From Pseudomicrostroma phylloplanum (lineage: Eukaryota; Basidiomycota; Exobasidiomycetes; Microstromatales), in contig BCHS01000010.1 of NCBI GenBank assembly GCA_039545275.1, forward strand, positions 124,001 to 188,000: a DNA stretch of 64,000 nucleotides, read 5' to 3'. The position numbers were made by a program, and so were the translations under genes. The notes beneath the pieces are model-generated. The model was not told where the DNA came from, made no database searches, and saw nothing but the letters and a program-made list of their open reading frames with translations. Numbering within the stretch: position 1 is the stretch's first letter; each line of letters opens with the position of its first letter. Positions 1-11,600 of the stretch are shown piece after piece.

Positions 1-222
1 AAGGTGAAGTGTCGAGTGTATGCGTGCCTCTTTGCCTTTGACGGGAAGAAGAAGTGCAGCAGCCAAAATTCTGTGCCGTGGGCGGACTGGGCGAGTGGAC
101 TGGGTGTGGGTGTGGCTGCCCCGCGCGACGCCAGGCTCATCTCACCTTTGCAGACCTCACACCTTACGCTTCACCTCACCCATCGTCCATCGTCCATCGT
201 CCAATATCGCTGATCCGCAAAG

Positions 223-764
223 ATGCTACGCCTTCAGCCTCTCCTCCGAGCGCAGCTCGCCCCCGCCACAATCACTCCGCAAGCAAGCACATCCCGCCTG
301 ATCAGCACAACTCGCTCAGCCACGCCCCTCCTACCTTCTCGCGCAAAACCATCCTGCAGCTGCTCTTCTCCCCACTCGCACTCCTCTCTGCACCCACCCT
401 TCCCTTCATCGCATGTCACCTCCTTAGCAGCAGCGACAGCGGGAACGGCCGCACTGGCGAATCCTGCGGCTCGCTCTCTGATGTCGCAGGAGCAGACACG
501 CGGGATGAAGGTGCGCAGCTCGGTTAAGAAGTTCTGCGAAGGGTGCTCCGTGGTGAGGCGCAAAGGACGCTTGTATGTAATCTGCTCGAAGGACCCGAAG
601 CATAAGCAGGTGAGTAGAGGGACAAAAAGGGAGGGGGTTCTGGGGCAACGGCAGACTGGTGGTAGCAGTGAATGCAGACGAGGGAGATCAAGAATGGTGC
701 GGGGAGGAGACGCATCTTGTCTGACTCTATCTCACCCTATTACACTTTATAGCGTCAAGGCTAG
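223..764 (+). CDS. RTC6: Mitochondrial large-subunit ribosomal protein bL36m
   Basis: Two exons, 223-609 and 753-764, joined by a GTGAGT...TAG intron, give 132 residues. The first ~95 residues are Ser/Ala/Arg-rich, as expected for a mitochondrial presequence. They are followed by the compact bL36 domain starting at [14 protein letters not shown]. The zinc-ribbon ligands are visible as CEGC, then a Cys in YVICS and a His in PKHKQ. The second exon is only 12 bases and adds Arg-Gln-Gly plus the stop, which restores the family's usual KHKQRQG ending; reading on through the intron would lose it. The role is structural, in the mitochondrial 50S-like subunit. Family identification is very strong. 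The exact start is less certain, because an internal Met lies directly before the bL36 core. Confidence 0.9.
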
Positions 765-964
765 ACCAAGCAGGCATTGCATCTACTACACACTCTCGCT
801 CATGTCCTCCTCATCAAGAGAGCAGGCGCCGCTCTCCTCTACCTCGATGGTCCGTGAGGCCTCTGCCTCTACGTTCACCGCCCGAACATTGCCCATGAAC
901 CTCCGAGCCATGCGCAACTCTCTGTACTTGTAGTCTCGATACACAATCACATCACACATCGCAC

Positions 965-970
965 AATAAA
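965..970 (+). terminator. Possible poly(A) signal of the bL36m gene
   Basis: An exact AATAAA lies about 200 bases past the bL36m stop, in the 266-base gap before the convergent M20 peptidase gene ends at 1031. It is the only such hexamer I noticed in this gap. Its use is an inference. Confidence 0.35.
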
Positions 971-1030
971 AAATCACATTGTCCATTCTTCCAGCAGCTC
1001 ATTCTCATCCGCGTCCTCTCCTCTTCATCC

Positions 1031-2771
1031 TCACTTCCCCTGCTCCGTCCCCTTTTTCCATTCCTTCCACTCCCTCCAAAGAGTCCCCCTATACTCCTCC
1101 TCCACGAGCACCCTCGCCCCCAACACCGCAATCCCCTCTGTAGCCTTGAGTGTTGCCTCGTGTGCGGCAGGTGTGCGCGAGGCAGCGGTGAAGCCTACAG
1201 TGTGGTTGCCTTGGGTCTTGGGGTCGTCGATTGGGATCTTGTACATTGGATGGACGGAAGGGAGGTGGTAGGAGATATTGCCGAAATCTGGTTTGAGGTG
1301 GGTCGGGAGGGGAAAAGAAAAGTGGTTGAGCATGAGCATGGGGAGGTAGTCGTGATGACTCGTCGACCCGCCCGCCTGCCTGCCTGCCTGCCCTACTGAT
1401 ACTCACCAGTGCTAACCGCAACGGGCTTCTGTGCATACTCGATCTCAAACTCCTCCTTCATGAACTGCACATAATCCTCCGTCAACCTCTGTAAGTTCCT
1501 CACATCATCATACGCCCTCCCTTCTTCAATCTCAATTTTACACCCTGTAGCCAGAGCCGCAGCCTGGAAACACTTGAGCACCTTAGCTTTTACGAGGTCT
1601 AGTTCGGAGCGAGTGGTGGAGCGGACATTCCAGATCATTTTGGATTTGCCGGGGATCACGTTGGGAGCCCAGTTGGGGTCGGCGATTATTATGCCGTGCA
1701 CACGGGCGGTTGTGGGGAGTTGTTGACGGAGGAGGGAGATGTTGTTGTAGGAGAGGATGGCAGCGTCTTGGGCGTTGATGCCTTGCTCTGCATAGCAAAT
1801 GGGAGAGGAGAAGCATGACCGCAGGGAAACCAGTGTGTCAGAATACAATCCTCCTTTGCTTTGGGTGAGCCTGCCCATCCTGTGTACTCACCGGGGAATC
1901 CTCCAGCATGCGCCGTCGCTCCCGTAAACGACACCGTGATGGGCACGACGGCAAGGAGCGGTCCAATCATCTCCTCCGGACAAGGATGAATCATCAGGCA
2001 AGCGTCCATCCCATCATACGCCCCATCTTCAAGCATGATCACCTTCCCACCACCTCCCTCCTCCGCAGGTGTACCCAGCAACACTACCCTACCCGTGACG
2101 TCGTGCTTGACAAGGGCAGAGGCGACGGATAGAGCTGCCCCTACGCCCCCGATGGCGATGAGGTTATGCCCGCAGGCGTGGCCGATCCCCGGAAGCGAGT
2201 CCAGCTCACTCTGAAACCCAACCGTGGGGATCTTGTCATCCTTGCCCGTGCTCCTTGCGGACCCTTTAGAGTGGTGCACGAATTCAGCCCTCCAAGCCGT
2301 TTCCAGCCCGTTCGCATGAGGGGTGATCTTCCATCCTTCCTTGTCCAATCCATGGAAGAAATCGACAAAGAGGTCGTGCGTCTTGTGCTCTGTAAAGGCA
2401 GGCTCGTGCAGCTCCCACATCTTGAGGGAAAGGTCGCGCAAGGTAGGCGAGAGGGTCTGTAGCTCGTTGTGGATGTGCTCGGCGAGGGATTGGGAGAGGG
2501 AGCTCATTGGGAGTGGCTGGGTGCTTGAGGAGGACTTGAAGTCTTGTGGGCTGTAGGAAGGAAGGAGATCACTGCTCCATGCTGTGCATTGCCCGCAAGA
2601 GGAGTGGGCGCTGAGTGCTAGAGAGGAGGGGAGCTTCTCCTCGCGGGGAGAAGAAGCAGGAGAGCTGACGGGAGCCTCCTCTTCTCGCCGGGTGCTCTTA
2701 GCACGCGGGAAGAGGGCCGAAAAGCAGGATGGCATCTTGGGACGAGCAGCAGCAGAAAGAAGTAATCTCAA
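1031..2771 (-). CDS. M20-family metallopeptidase/amidohydrolase (PM20D2/ACY1L2-like)
   Basis: Three exons on the minus strand, 2771-1892, 1787-1407 and 1287-1031, all with GTGAGT donors and in-frame joins. The first join gives GGFPEQGINAQDA and the second gives VSTDFGNISYH, both typical of the family. The metal-binding core shows GHACGHNLI and the general-base motif EEGGGGK, with the lid-domain sequence LSYNNISLLRQQL. Family members hydrolyse amide bonds of N-acyl or dipeptide substrates with two metal ions; the closest animal relative is a Xaa-Arg dipeptidase. The substrate here is unknown. The start is uncertain: in-frame Met codons occur at 2771, 2735 and 2507, and the conserved domain begins near the one at 2507. 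The longer forms add an Arg/Ser-rich leader that could be a targeting sequence. The gene converges on bL36m. Confidence 0.85.
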
Positions 2772-2839
2772 GGTAGGATCAGTACCACCTCAAAGTGGCG
2801 AAGATAACGACTCTCCCAGAAGATGGGGATGGGGTGAGG

Positions 2840-2866
2840 CAATCAATCAATCAACCAATCAATCAG
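2840..2866. repeat. AATC/CAAT tetranucleotide microsatellite
   Basis: About six imperfect copies of a four-base AATC unit lie just upstream of the M20 peptidase gene. Confidence 0.6.
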
Positions 2867-3076
2867 CTCTCCCCTCACCCCAAGTTGCTCCGCTTCCGGG
2901 AGGCGGCTAGTCAATTCGGCAATCTGGCTCTCGCCCACTGCCCTGGCCTCAGTCCTGTGGTGGACCCTGCACACTCTGCATCCGCCGGCCCGCCTGCCTT
3001 CTCTCGGCTCTCGGCCTGCTTCGCCCGACGGTCGCGCCTCCCGGGGGACAAAAAAGGCAGACAGGGCCAGCCAGGC

Positions 3077-3101
3077 CGACGGAAGGACGGACGGACGGAC
3101 A
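3077..3101. repeat. GGAC tetranucleotide microsatellite
   Basis: A short run of GGAC-type units (GGAAGGACGGACGGACGGAC) in the same intergenic region. Confidence 0.6.
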
Positions 3102-3505
3102 GGGAGCGTAGACTAGACTAGCAGCTTGGTAGGGACTAGATAGACAGGTAGAAAGGCACAAAGGCAGTAGATCAATGCTCAAAGTTGACTCGCACACTTG
3201 ATGTTAGATATAGCAAGGGTGTTTCGACTGCGGAATCGGAAGCAAAACGGAGTGCTATGAAGGTCGAAGCGACAAGCGAGACCTTGGGATACTGGTACGA
3301 TGTGGGCTGACTTCGCCCCTTTCATCGCTGATGGAGTGCCCATGCTAGGCTGCCATGCCTGTTCATTGTGTTCTGAGGAAGTATTCTCTCTTGGACCCTT
3401 CTTGCCGCTCCGGGTATCGTCGCTTCCCTGCCTGTCTACTTCGGATGTCCGCTTGATATTGCCTCTCTCAGTCGGGGCAAGGACACTGTACTCTCTAAAG
3501 CCGCT

Positions 3506-4445
3506 TCAAATGACCCCCTCATATACCCCAGCCATCTCACCCGCAACTCCATCCACAATCCCATCTCCCGCCAGTCCACCAGGCGACAATCCAGCACTGC
3601 CCATCCCGCCTGCAACCGCGCCGTAGTTGCCATAGATGTAGTAGGTGGCTCGCTTGTGCAGCGCCCTCACCGTCGCTGGGAATTGGAAGAAGAGGGCATA
3701 GAGGAGGACGATTACCAGTAGGAGGGTGAAGAATGCTGGGAGTGGAGAGAGGACGCTCTTGTCAGTCAAGGTATTTCAGAAATACTACTTCTCTGTCAGA
3801 CCAGGCCTGTCTGGACTGGCACTCACCAACGCTCCAGCTCTCCCAATCGGTCAACATTCCCCCCGCAAAGCTCGCCTGCAGCCAGATGTTGATCCTCCAA
3901 TTGAGCCACCTAAGCCACTTGATCGGCTGGAACACCGGCGAGGGCATATGGTTGTTGGAACTGTAGAGGGCATTGTTTCTCTTGCTCGGTAGCTTGCTAG
4001 GCTTGTACTGGGATAGGGGCTGGGAAGTCTCTTGTTGCTGGTTGGGACTGGGCTTGCCGAGGGGAGAGGGAGCGATGGTGCGTGAGCGGAGGTTCTTGGA
4101 GGAGGCGGAGCCCTGGGCAGACGAGGAGGAGGAGGCTGAGGCCATTTTGGAGTGGGAGCCGTAGCTGATCCAGCTGAAGTACGACGAGAAAGAGAAGGGG
4201 TTGCCGCTGCTGCTACTAGCGCTCTCTGCGTACGGCGGGGTCCTGGGGCGAGATCGACCAAAGTGCTTTGGGGGATAGGCGGCTGAGGAAGGAGCTGAGA
4301 TAGGTAAGCCGTTGAGTGTGATCGTTGGTGTGGAATACGAGTCTGCCTTTGTGAGGACGTGAGGCAGTGTATGAGATCGAGAAGGCGAGGGGAGCGAAGA
4401 AGACGAAGAGGGAGAGGCGGGACGTCGTCGGGAGATCGAGGTCAT
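3506..4445 (-). CDS. Orphan membrane protein
   Basis: Two exons, 4445-3827 and 3735-3506, joined across a 91-base GTGAGT...CAG intron, give 282 residues. The N-terminal ~170 residues are Ser/Pro-rich and probably disordered. Near the join lies a Trp-rich segment (IKWLRWLNWRINIWLQASF), possibly amphipathic or membrane-embedded. Directly after the intron comes one clear transmembrane helix (AFFTLLLVIVLLYALFF), then a Gly-rich tail. I do not recognise the family. The splice is supported because it puts the strongest hydrophobic helix in frame. The gene is divergent from the Atos-domain gene across a shared upstream region of roughly 0.8-1 kb. Confidence 0.65.
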
Positions 4446-5478
4446 AGAATGATCACCCGGGCGACGATTGCTTCGACTACAAGCCTGGCCTGCGCTTGTG
4501 AGACCTTGAAGCAGTGCCGAGGAACGTCTATCCTCGAGCCTTGCGTTGCCTCGAGTGTGCGAGGTGAGGTGAGCAACGTCAGGCGCAGTCGATTGGGCTG
4601 AGGTGTGTAAAGCGAAGTGAACAAGGTAGTGTGAGTGCGGCCCGAGCGGAAAGAGGAAGAGGCAGCGCGTCTGTCTGTCTGTCCGTCACGCTTGGATATC
4701 AACAGTGACCTCGCGTAGGCAGGCACAGAGGGGCTTAAGGAGGTGATGGGATACAGATTGATGATCAGGTGTATCGAACGGTTCGAATTACGATTACCCC
4801 TTGTATAAGTCTGCTCAGATCATAATTTCAGTCGCTGAGCAGCAAGCAAGCAATCGCTCACTCGACCCTGTCGCAAACTACTCACGAGCCTTTGCTCTGT
4901 CAACTGCCCCCGCTTCCGTTCCGTTCGGGTCGGGGCAAAGTGGCTGTATGCGGGAAGGCAGTGGAGCTGCATGAATTTGGCCTGACTCCTCCTGTCCTTG
5001 CCCGGCTACCCACGACGACCCCGACTCACCAGATCCTACTGTATTGCTTGGGTTGCCTCTCCCATCCACTGCCAGCCTCGCCATACTGCTCTCTTGCTGC
5101 CACTCTGAAGCTCGCAAGCTATACTCTGCTGCCATCCACGCCCTCTCCATAGCGTACCATCCGCTTCGCTGGTGCCTATCTCACCTAGCATCACCTGGCC
5201 CCGGCTAAACATCACACACAGACACCCCAGTTGCATGGGCAACGGCCACGATGAGCCCTTGAAAGACTATACTGCCACGCAAGAGGTGAGGGTTGAACGT
5301 CTATAAGCGACAGAGAGTCAGTCAGCAATACACAGTCGCCGGTGAGGGGGCGAGAGCGATAAGCCCTCAAGGATGCCCAGCATGACACTGAATTGTGAGT
5401 GAGAGGCAGATAGCATCCATCTGATACGATCTCGCCCAGGCTTACACCGTACTTCACCTGCTTGTGCACCTTTTCTAG
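4446..5478. other. Divergent promoter region, possibly with 5' exons of the Atos-like gene
   Basis: This separates the orphan membrane gene (-) from the Atos-like gene (+). It contains a CTGT-type run near 4668-4683. An ATG at 5235 opens 17 codons that end at a GAG|GTGAGG donor (5285/5286), and a TTTTCTAG acceptor ends at 5478. These hint that the Atos-like gene starts with one or more small exons here. No other coding signal is seen. Confidence 0.45.
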
Positions 5479-8396
5479 CTGCCTTTCCAACGTCGCCCTT
5501 GTCTCTCTCGGCGCTGACGGGGGACACGTCCCTGTCTGCCGGCTCTGGGGACGAAAGCATGAGCGATGTCAGGTCCAGAGCCCTTGCTCGGCGGCGGCGC
5601 CCTGCCTCTTCTGGAAACTCCCCTTCCCCGTACCGCAGCCCTTTGGCGTCTTCCTCGCATTCACCTTCACCATCTTCCTCGAATTGGCTGCCCAAACGCA
5701 TGCCTTCCTCGCCTGCATCACCGATGCTTCAGCAGCACAGTCACACGCTGTCGTCCACTGCCCCTGCCACACCACGGGCTGGCAGGCGCCGCTCTTCCAA
5801 CCACTTCTCTACCTCTCCGACGCCGAACCGTCCTCTCATTGGATCTTACTCGGAATCACTGCTTAGTGGGCGGATGAGTACAACTCCCAGCATCCCTTTC
5901 CCCTTCCAGGCAGAGCTTGGGGTACTTGGAGCAGCGGAGGGTGAGACTCCCCGGCATCTAAAGGTCGACTTCGATGCCAGATTCTACGCCATGCCAGAAG
6001 AAAGCGGCTCTAGTCGTCTAACCTCTCACTGGGGTCAGCCTTCCTACTCCTCCTCGCCATCTCCTCGCAGCTTCAGCGCAAGCTACCTTGCTGCATGTAC
6101 TCCTTGTACGCCAGGCCCCTCATCCTTCGCCTCTCAGTCGACGCAGAATGTCAGCTCGGCTCCGTACGTGGGCACGATCGATCTCGACGCCCACTATCAC
6201 AGCATACTCTCTTCATCACTGGACGCTTCACGGCACACGATGCCATCGATCCCTCCCGTCTTCCCAGGGTATGAAGTGCCATCACGCGGGCAAGTTCAGT
6301 TGCTAGTGAAGAACACACATTTGCAATCAGCCGTCAAGCTCTTTCTGGTGCCTTATGACTTGAACGACATGCCTACAAATACCAAGACCTTCATCCGGAA
6401 GAAGATTTGTGTAGAGAGCCTGCCTTTACAAGAGGCCGGGCAGCCTGGTCCGTCGAGGCGGAAACGGCACTCTTTCGATGCTGCTGGCATACTGGGCGAG
6501 CGCCTCAATTGTAAGCCGAGAGAATCGCTCAGATACGCTGTGCATCTGCAGTTCGTCTGTGTACCCGGCAGCGCCTTTCGGGCAAAGAAGAGTAAAGCGA
6601 TGACACGCTCTCGCAATTGGACGCAGCCAGGTGCTGGCGTCTATCCATGCCCACACACCGACGTGCTCCATTCAGAGAGCTTGGGCGACGAACACGGTGA
6701 CTCTACAGCTGCTGCACCTGCTCCAAGGTACTTCCTCTATAGGTCCGTCAGGGTAGTCTTCTCGCCGCGGCCACCAGAAAAGGAAGACTCAGTCAAGACG
6801 TACATTGAGACGCCAGCTGGACTGATCCCGGAGGACGTCTACGTCGCTTCTCAACATCGAGCTTCAGATGCTGATCATACTGTTCACCAGAAGTTGCAGG
6901 AGCAGAGTTATTCGACGTACTCTGGGAACAGCGAGGAATGGGAGGTCCTACGCAAGAAGGTCGTTCGAGCTCGGAAAGAGTGGAAGATGAGCGGCTCCAA
7001 GGCTAGGAAGAGCAGACCAGAGTCCCAGGATCCAGACGCCTCGAGCATCTCCCTTGCTTCTACAGCTGCTGATATCAGCTCGGCAGCAGACGCCTCGGCC
7101 ATCTCGATTCCAAGCGAGCCTTTCCAGATGGACGATGTACAAATGGGATCGAGCGTAGATGGAGAATGGACCGCAGGGGAGCAACGAGATGATCCGACTT
7201 CGCCCCAAGCAGACCTCTATGCGCCTAATCCTGACCCAAACGGCGAGTTGTGGCAAGGACCCGCCGTGGCTGTACAAGGCTCCGAAGAGGGCATTCAGAT
7301 CCAGGACGAGGCGCACCAGACATGGGAGTCCTCGATGACAGACCATCAAGGACACGTCGCCAACGCCACTCCTCCCCAAGGAGACCATCACGGGCGCAGT
7401 ACAGAGGCCGCTGGCCAGCCGTACAGGTCCTTACGGCGCCAGCGCTCTCGAACGATCACTCCCACTCCGGACCAAGACGCACGGGACGCAGCGGCTGCAC
7501 GCCGGAACATGCTCCCCCCATCGGCGCGCTCCCTCCCCGTCTCGCCCGGCTTGAGCACTCGACGGCCCGCCTCCCCTGCAACAGCTACAGCATCTGGCCG
7601 CCCCGCTTCTCCATCGCCCTTCGCGCCCGCCTTCAGCCTGCAACGGATCTCCATCCGCTCTTCGTCCCCCGCACTTGCAGCAACGACGCCCACGAATGTC
7701 AGCGGCGTGACGAGCCCGCGACCGGGGCCCGCCCTATCTGTTCTGCCTCACTCGCCTGGGGAGAGAAGCAGCGGAAGTGCGCTTGGGCTGGGAAGCACGG
7801 CTAGTAGCAGTGCTGGTGGTGGTGGGAGTAGCAGTGCTGGTGGTGGTGGGAGTAGCAGTGCTGGTGGTGGTGGGAGCAGCAGCTACGCTTCAAGTCTGAG
7901 CAGGAGCAATAACCTGCCGTACCTCCTTGCCGGGTGGCACACCTCTTCGTCCGATCGGCTGGACCTTCAGGCGCAGGCGCAGGTGCAGGCGGGTGGAAGT
8001 GAAGCGGACGCAGCACGAGCTTCTTCTCCTCTGGGCAGCGGTATCGTGCCGCGCATGACTCTCGCGAGGAACCCAGGAAGCTCTAGCACGCTCACTCCTT
8101 CGTCTGCTTCGGCTCGAACGTTGAGGAGGCGCAAGAGCGGGACTGGACGCGGGCGTGGCTCTTCTTCCTCCGGCTCAGACTCCGGGTCGGGTTCGGGTTC
8201 GGAAGACGAGACGGAGCGTCGCTCTCGGCGCGAAAGACAGATGAATGGCGCGCCGGGCGTTGCGGAGAATGATGATCAGGCTTTGTTGGAGATGTGGCAC
8301 TCCACCCTCTCCCTTACCAGGAGGAGTGTGGGCGCAGGTGGAAGTTCGAGCGCGGGTGGGAGTGCGAATGGACAAGAAGGGGGTGGTGGTGTCTAG
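5479..8396 (+). CDS. Atos/FAM214-domain protein (5' end uncertain)
   Basis: The long frame runs from an acceptor-like TAG at 5477-5478 to the stop at 8396. The first in-frame ATG is at 5559, so either translation starts there or upstream exons are missing. The conserved core begins about 260 residues in with GYEVPSRGQVQLLVKN and KLFLVPYDLNDMP, the Atos-like (DUF4210) domain. At roughly residues 350-440 comes the C-terminal Atos motif (LRYAVHLQF, then YLYRSVRV-type FLYRSVRVVFSPRPP). The rest is Ser/Pro-rich, with a triplicated 24-base repeat and an acidic/Arg tail. Animal Atos proteins are nuclear transcriptional regulators; the role in fungi is unclear. Confidence is high for the domain and lower for the start. 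Confidence 0.8.
7803..7874 (+). repeat. Three tandem 24-base units inside the Atos-like gene
   Basis: Three apparently identical copies (7803-7826, 7827-7850, 7851-7874) encode Ser-Ser-Ala-Gly-Gly-Gly-Gly-Ser-type repeats. The unit length is a multiple of three, so copy number can vary without a frameshift. Confidence 0.85.
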
Positions 8397-8802
8397 CTAG
8401 CTTAGGAGCCAGTCAGCTAGCGCTTCTTTGATCGCTGTACGGTCGCGGGGCAGGAGCTGTAGCTGCAGCGATTCCTCTCCTCCTTTCCTTTTGCTGTTCC
8501 TCTTCAGCGGCTTCCTTCTTCCCTCCTCTGCCTTGTTATACTGTACCATACTTCCTTCCTTGGCCCGAGCCTGTTGAGGCTGGCAATCTTATAGTATGCT
8601 TCATTTCGTAATCACAGCCACAGCCGGAGCTGGAGTACATTCCGAGCACGCCGAGTAAACCTCTAGCAGTGACAGCGGACAGCGAAGGATGGATATGGAT
8701 ATGCTGAGGTGATGTATGTATGTCTGTGTCTGAGCGAGTGTGAAAATACAGGTCTGCTCCTTTCCCTCCCACCCTGTCCCATCCTGATGCACCCTCTTCG
8801 TC
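8397..8802. other. Convergent 3' region
   Basis: This lies between the stops of the Atos-like gene (+) and NAA15 (-). It probably holds both 3' UTRs. TATGGA- and TGTATG-type runs occur near 8690-8730. No coding signal is seen. Confidence 0.5.
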
Positions 8803-11600
8803 TCAAGCAGGCACCCCATCCATCCCATCCTTAACAGCCTCCCAATCCCTCCTCCTCTCCTCCCTCTCCTTCCGCTTCCCCTCTCTAGCCTCCACACTCA
8901 TGAACAGCTCCGCAAGGGGAAATCGCTCGCCCGCCCTCGCCCGGAAGAGCTGCAGTTCGTCGCTGCTGGCGCGGGGTGAGAGACGTGGTAGGAGGGGTGT
9001 ACTGGAGACAGCGGGAGAGGAGGAGGAGAAGAGGAACCGATAGACTTCGCGCAGCGCAGGCAGTGTGCTGCTAGGCGCCGAAGCGTACCCGAGGCAGGAG
9101 GCCATGACACGCTCTCTTGCACCAGCGTCAGTGGAAAGAACAAGTGCGCCTCGTGCATGGGAAAGTACGTCCCCTGTTCGCTGGAGGTACTCGTCGTTGA
9201 CCCTCTCTAGACTGACCTCGGCTGTGGGCCTGAGCCCCTCTAGAGCGGCCTCGAGACCACCTTTCACCTCGGGGGGCGCATCGGCCAGGTCGGGCATGCC
9301 TTTGAGGAGCTGTAGGAGCTGGACGTGCACTCGACCTGCGAGCGTAGGGTCCCTGGAGCTGCTCGGCTTGTCAAGAAGACCAGTGGACTTGCGCAGCGCT
9401 CGAGCGCAGAGCAGCCAGTTCTTATCTCGCAAAGCATGCTCAAAGGTGGCGATCCACACACGGGCATCACCGGCTGCGTGGAATTGCAGAGAACGGAGGA
9501 GCCGCTCTGCCTGCTCGAGGGGCTGCTTCGACTGGAGCAGGCCCATACCTTCCGGGTCAGGATCCGGGATGACCTGGGGCGTATCGTCTTCCTCTGCTGC
9601 TTTACCACCCTTGGCCTTGGCCTTTGCCGCCGCCTCCTTCTTCTTCTTGGCCTCCTCCTCCTCCTTCTTCTTGGCCTCGAGCTTCTTCAGCCGCTTCTGC
9701 TCCTTCTTTGTTTCTTCTTCACTCGTACCGTTGCTGTGACCTGCCGTGCCGTTGGTTGTGGACCGCCCAGGTGTCGCGAGAGAGGGCTCGTCGTGCAGAG
9801 AGAGGTAGATACCCGCTGCGCGCAGAGCAGCGCTGACGTATGTGCGATAGCCACGGATCCCATCTTCCCAGCGGCACATGTCGATGTAGTCCCTCAGGGT
9901 GAACTTGCGGATACAGTAAGAGTGAAAGTCTAATTGGTCATCCCAGTGGTCTTCGAAGATCTTCTCAGTCTGGGCGTACCGCTTGAGAGCAAGGTGGAGG
10001 TCGCCTTGCTCCTCGTGAGACAGACCGTTCTCGTAGATGAACCAGATGGCCTGCATTTCGATGAGGTCAGCAAGCGGTGAGGAAGCGTCTGGCTTGGTGA
10101 AGAGGCCCATGACGGCCTCTGCTTCCTCGGCCTGACCATTGCGCAGCTTGTACTTGGCGTCCTTGCTGTTCAAGAACCTGTCTTGACCATCGAGTAGGCG
10201 AGCATCTTCCATGGCGTGGCTAGCGGCTTCCACGGCTCCTGCTCGCTTCAGGATGCGGGCCTTGGTCATGTAGAGCTCGGGGAGGGTCGGAGTGTGAGCA
10301 ATAGCCGATCCGATGTAGGCGATGGCGGTCTCAGCCTGTCCAGTGTGAGAGTGGAATTGAGCGAGAAAGTACAGAGTCCAGAGGTAGGAGGACGGAGGCT
10401 CGTCCGAAGATGTCGAAGGGGCGAATTTGTCTAGGAGCGACAGAGCGACAGTCTCGAGAGCTTTCTGCTTCGGCGAGTCGGCGAGTAGGGCCTTGAGGTC
10501 GGAGAAGATGCTTGGAACCCCCTTGGTGAGCGCTCGATACAGATAGGCTTCCAGGGCCTCAGCAAAGGCGTCGCCCTTCAAATAGACCAGCTCGGTGCGC
10601 TGCGCTGAGTGGCTCTTAGGGAAGGAGCTACGCAGTTCACGGAGAGCTTTCACTGCTGTAGCGTACTCTTCGTCGCTGGATGCATCGAGCTTTACGCCTT
10701 TGCTCCTCAACCAGCCTCGAATGTGGCCCCGATCCTCCTCGTTCTCTTGGACAAGCCTGGTCCACATCTTCTGAGCTTCGTCGAGCTGGCCGAGCTCGAG
10801 GTAGGACTTTGCCTGCAACAACCGCATGGCCCGCTGATCCACGATGCGACTTGATGTCGAAATGTGAGAGAAGTAGGTGATGACGTCCTCGTAGCGCTTG
10901 TCTTCGAAGAGGATGGAAGCTTTGTAGAGGAGCATCTCAGAGTGTTCGTAATTCGAGGTAGGGACATCCTGCGAAAGCGGAGCAGTAAGGTATTGAGTCA
11001 GCACTAGCTCCTCATCTCGAGCTCTCAGCTCCTCAAACTCACTCTGCAAGTATGCTCCCACTGCGCCAGCACATTCTCGGCTTCCTTGAGTTGTCCGTCC
11101 AGATGATAGGCGGTAGCCAAGGCTGCCCAGTTGGATCTGATGTGGGGCTGCATGCGCAACAGATTGATCCTCTGGTCTATGAGGGGAGTGAAGTTGCGTG
11201 ACTGTACATGCATGTAGCTCGACTCTCTGATAAGGTTCAAGTTGGTGCCTCCCTCGATCCTCAGGGCCTGGGCGTAGCACTTGATGGACTCTTCGTAGTT
11301 CTTATCCATGCGATTCAGGATACCAAGGGCATGCCAGCTAATGAAGCTCGTCAGGTCTTTCCGCACGCCTTGCCTGGCCAAGTCCAAACCTGCGTTACGA
11401 TCGCCGAGCGATGCCAGGATGAGACCCTTCATACAGAGCGTCTCTCCATGGTCGGGGTGCTTCTTGAGGATGGCATCTGCCGTCTTGAGTCCGAGCCTGT
11501 ACTTCTTTGTCTCATACTCCTGGAGCAGACGGGTGAACAGAGCTCTCTCCTTGGTCGGGAGGCTTCCGCCAGCGACGGCTACCTTGCCCTTTGGCGGCAT
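8803..11600 (-). CDS. NAT1: NatA N-terminal acetyltransferase auxiliary subunit (NAA15/Nat1)
   Basis: Two exons, 11600-11043 and 10968-8803, are joined in phase 0 across a 74-base GTGAGT...GCAG intron to give 907 residues, close to the family length. The N-terminus (LPTKERALFTRLLQEYETKKY, repeats such as GHGETLCMKGLILASLGD-like and WHALGILNRMDKNYEESI) is the TPR superhelix typical of NAA15. After the join comes YEHSEMLLYKASILFEDKRY. A Lys/Glu-rich segment (around 9610-9710) is also typical, and precedes a conserved DPDPEGMGLL block. The protein holds the catalytic Naa10 subunit on the ribosome for co-translational N-terminal acetylation. It is divergently arranged with eEF2. Confidence 0.93.

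Larger units (their letters stand above)
2772..3505. other. Intergenic region with simple repeats
   Basis: This is the upstream side of the M20 gene and the downstream side of the orphan membrane gene at 3506. It holds a CAAT-type tetranucleotide run at about 2840-2866 and a GGAC/GACG run at about 3077-3101, followed by short GACTA copies. Short open frames exist but none resembles a protein family or has intron support. I see no gene. Confidence 0.5.

Noticed and set aside
4770..4800. GGTTCGAATT resembling a tRNA B box
   Set aside because: No matching acceptor or T stem and no A box at the right distance.
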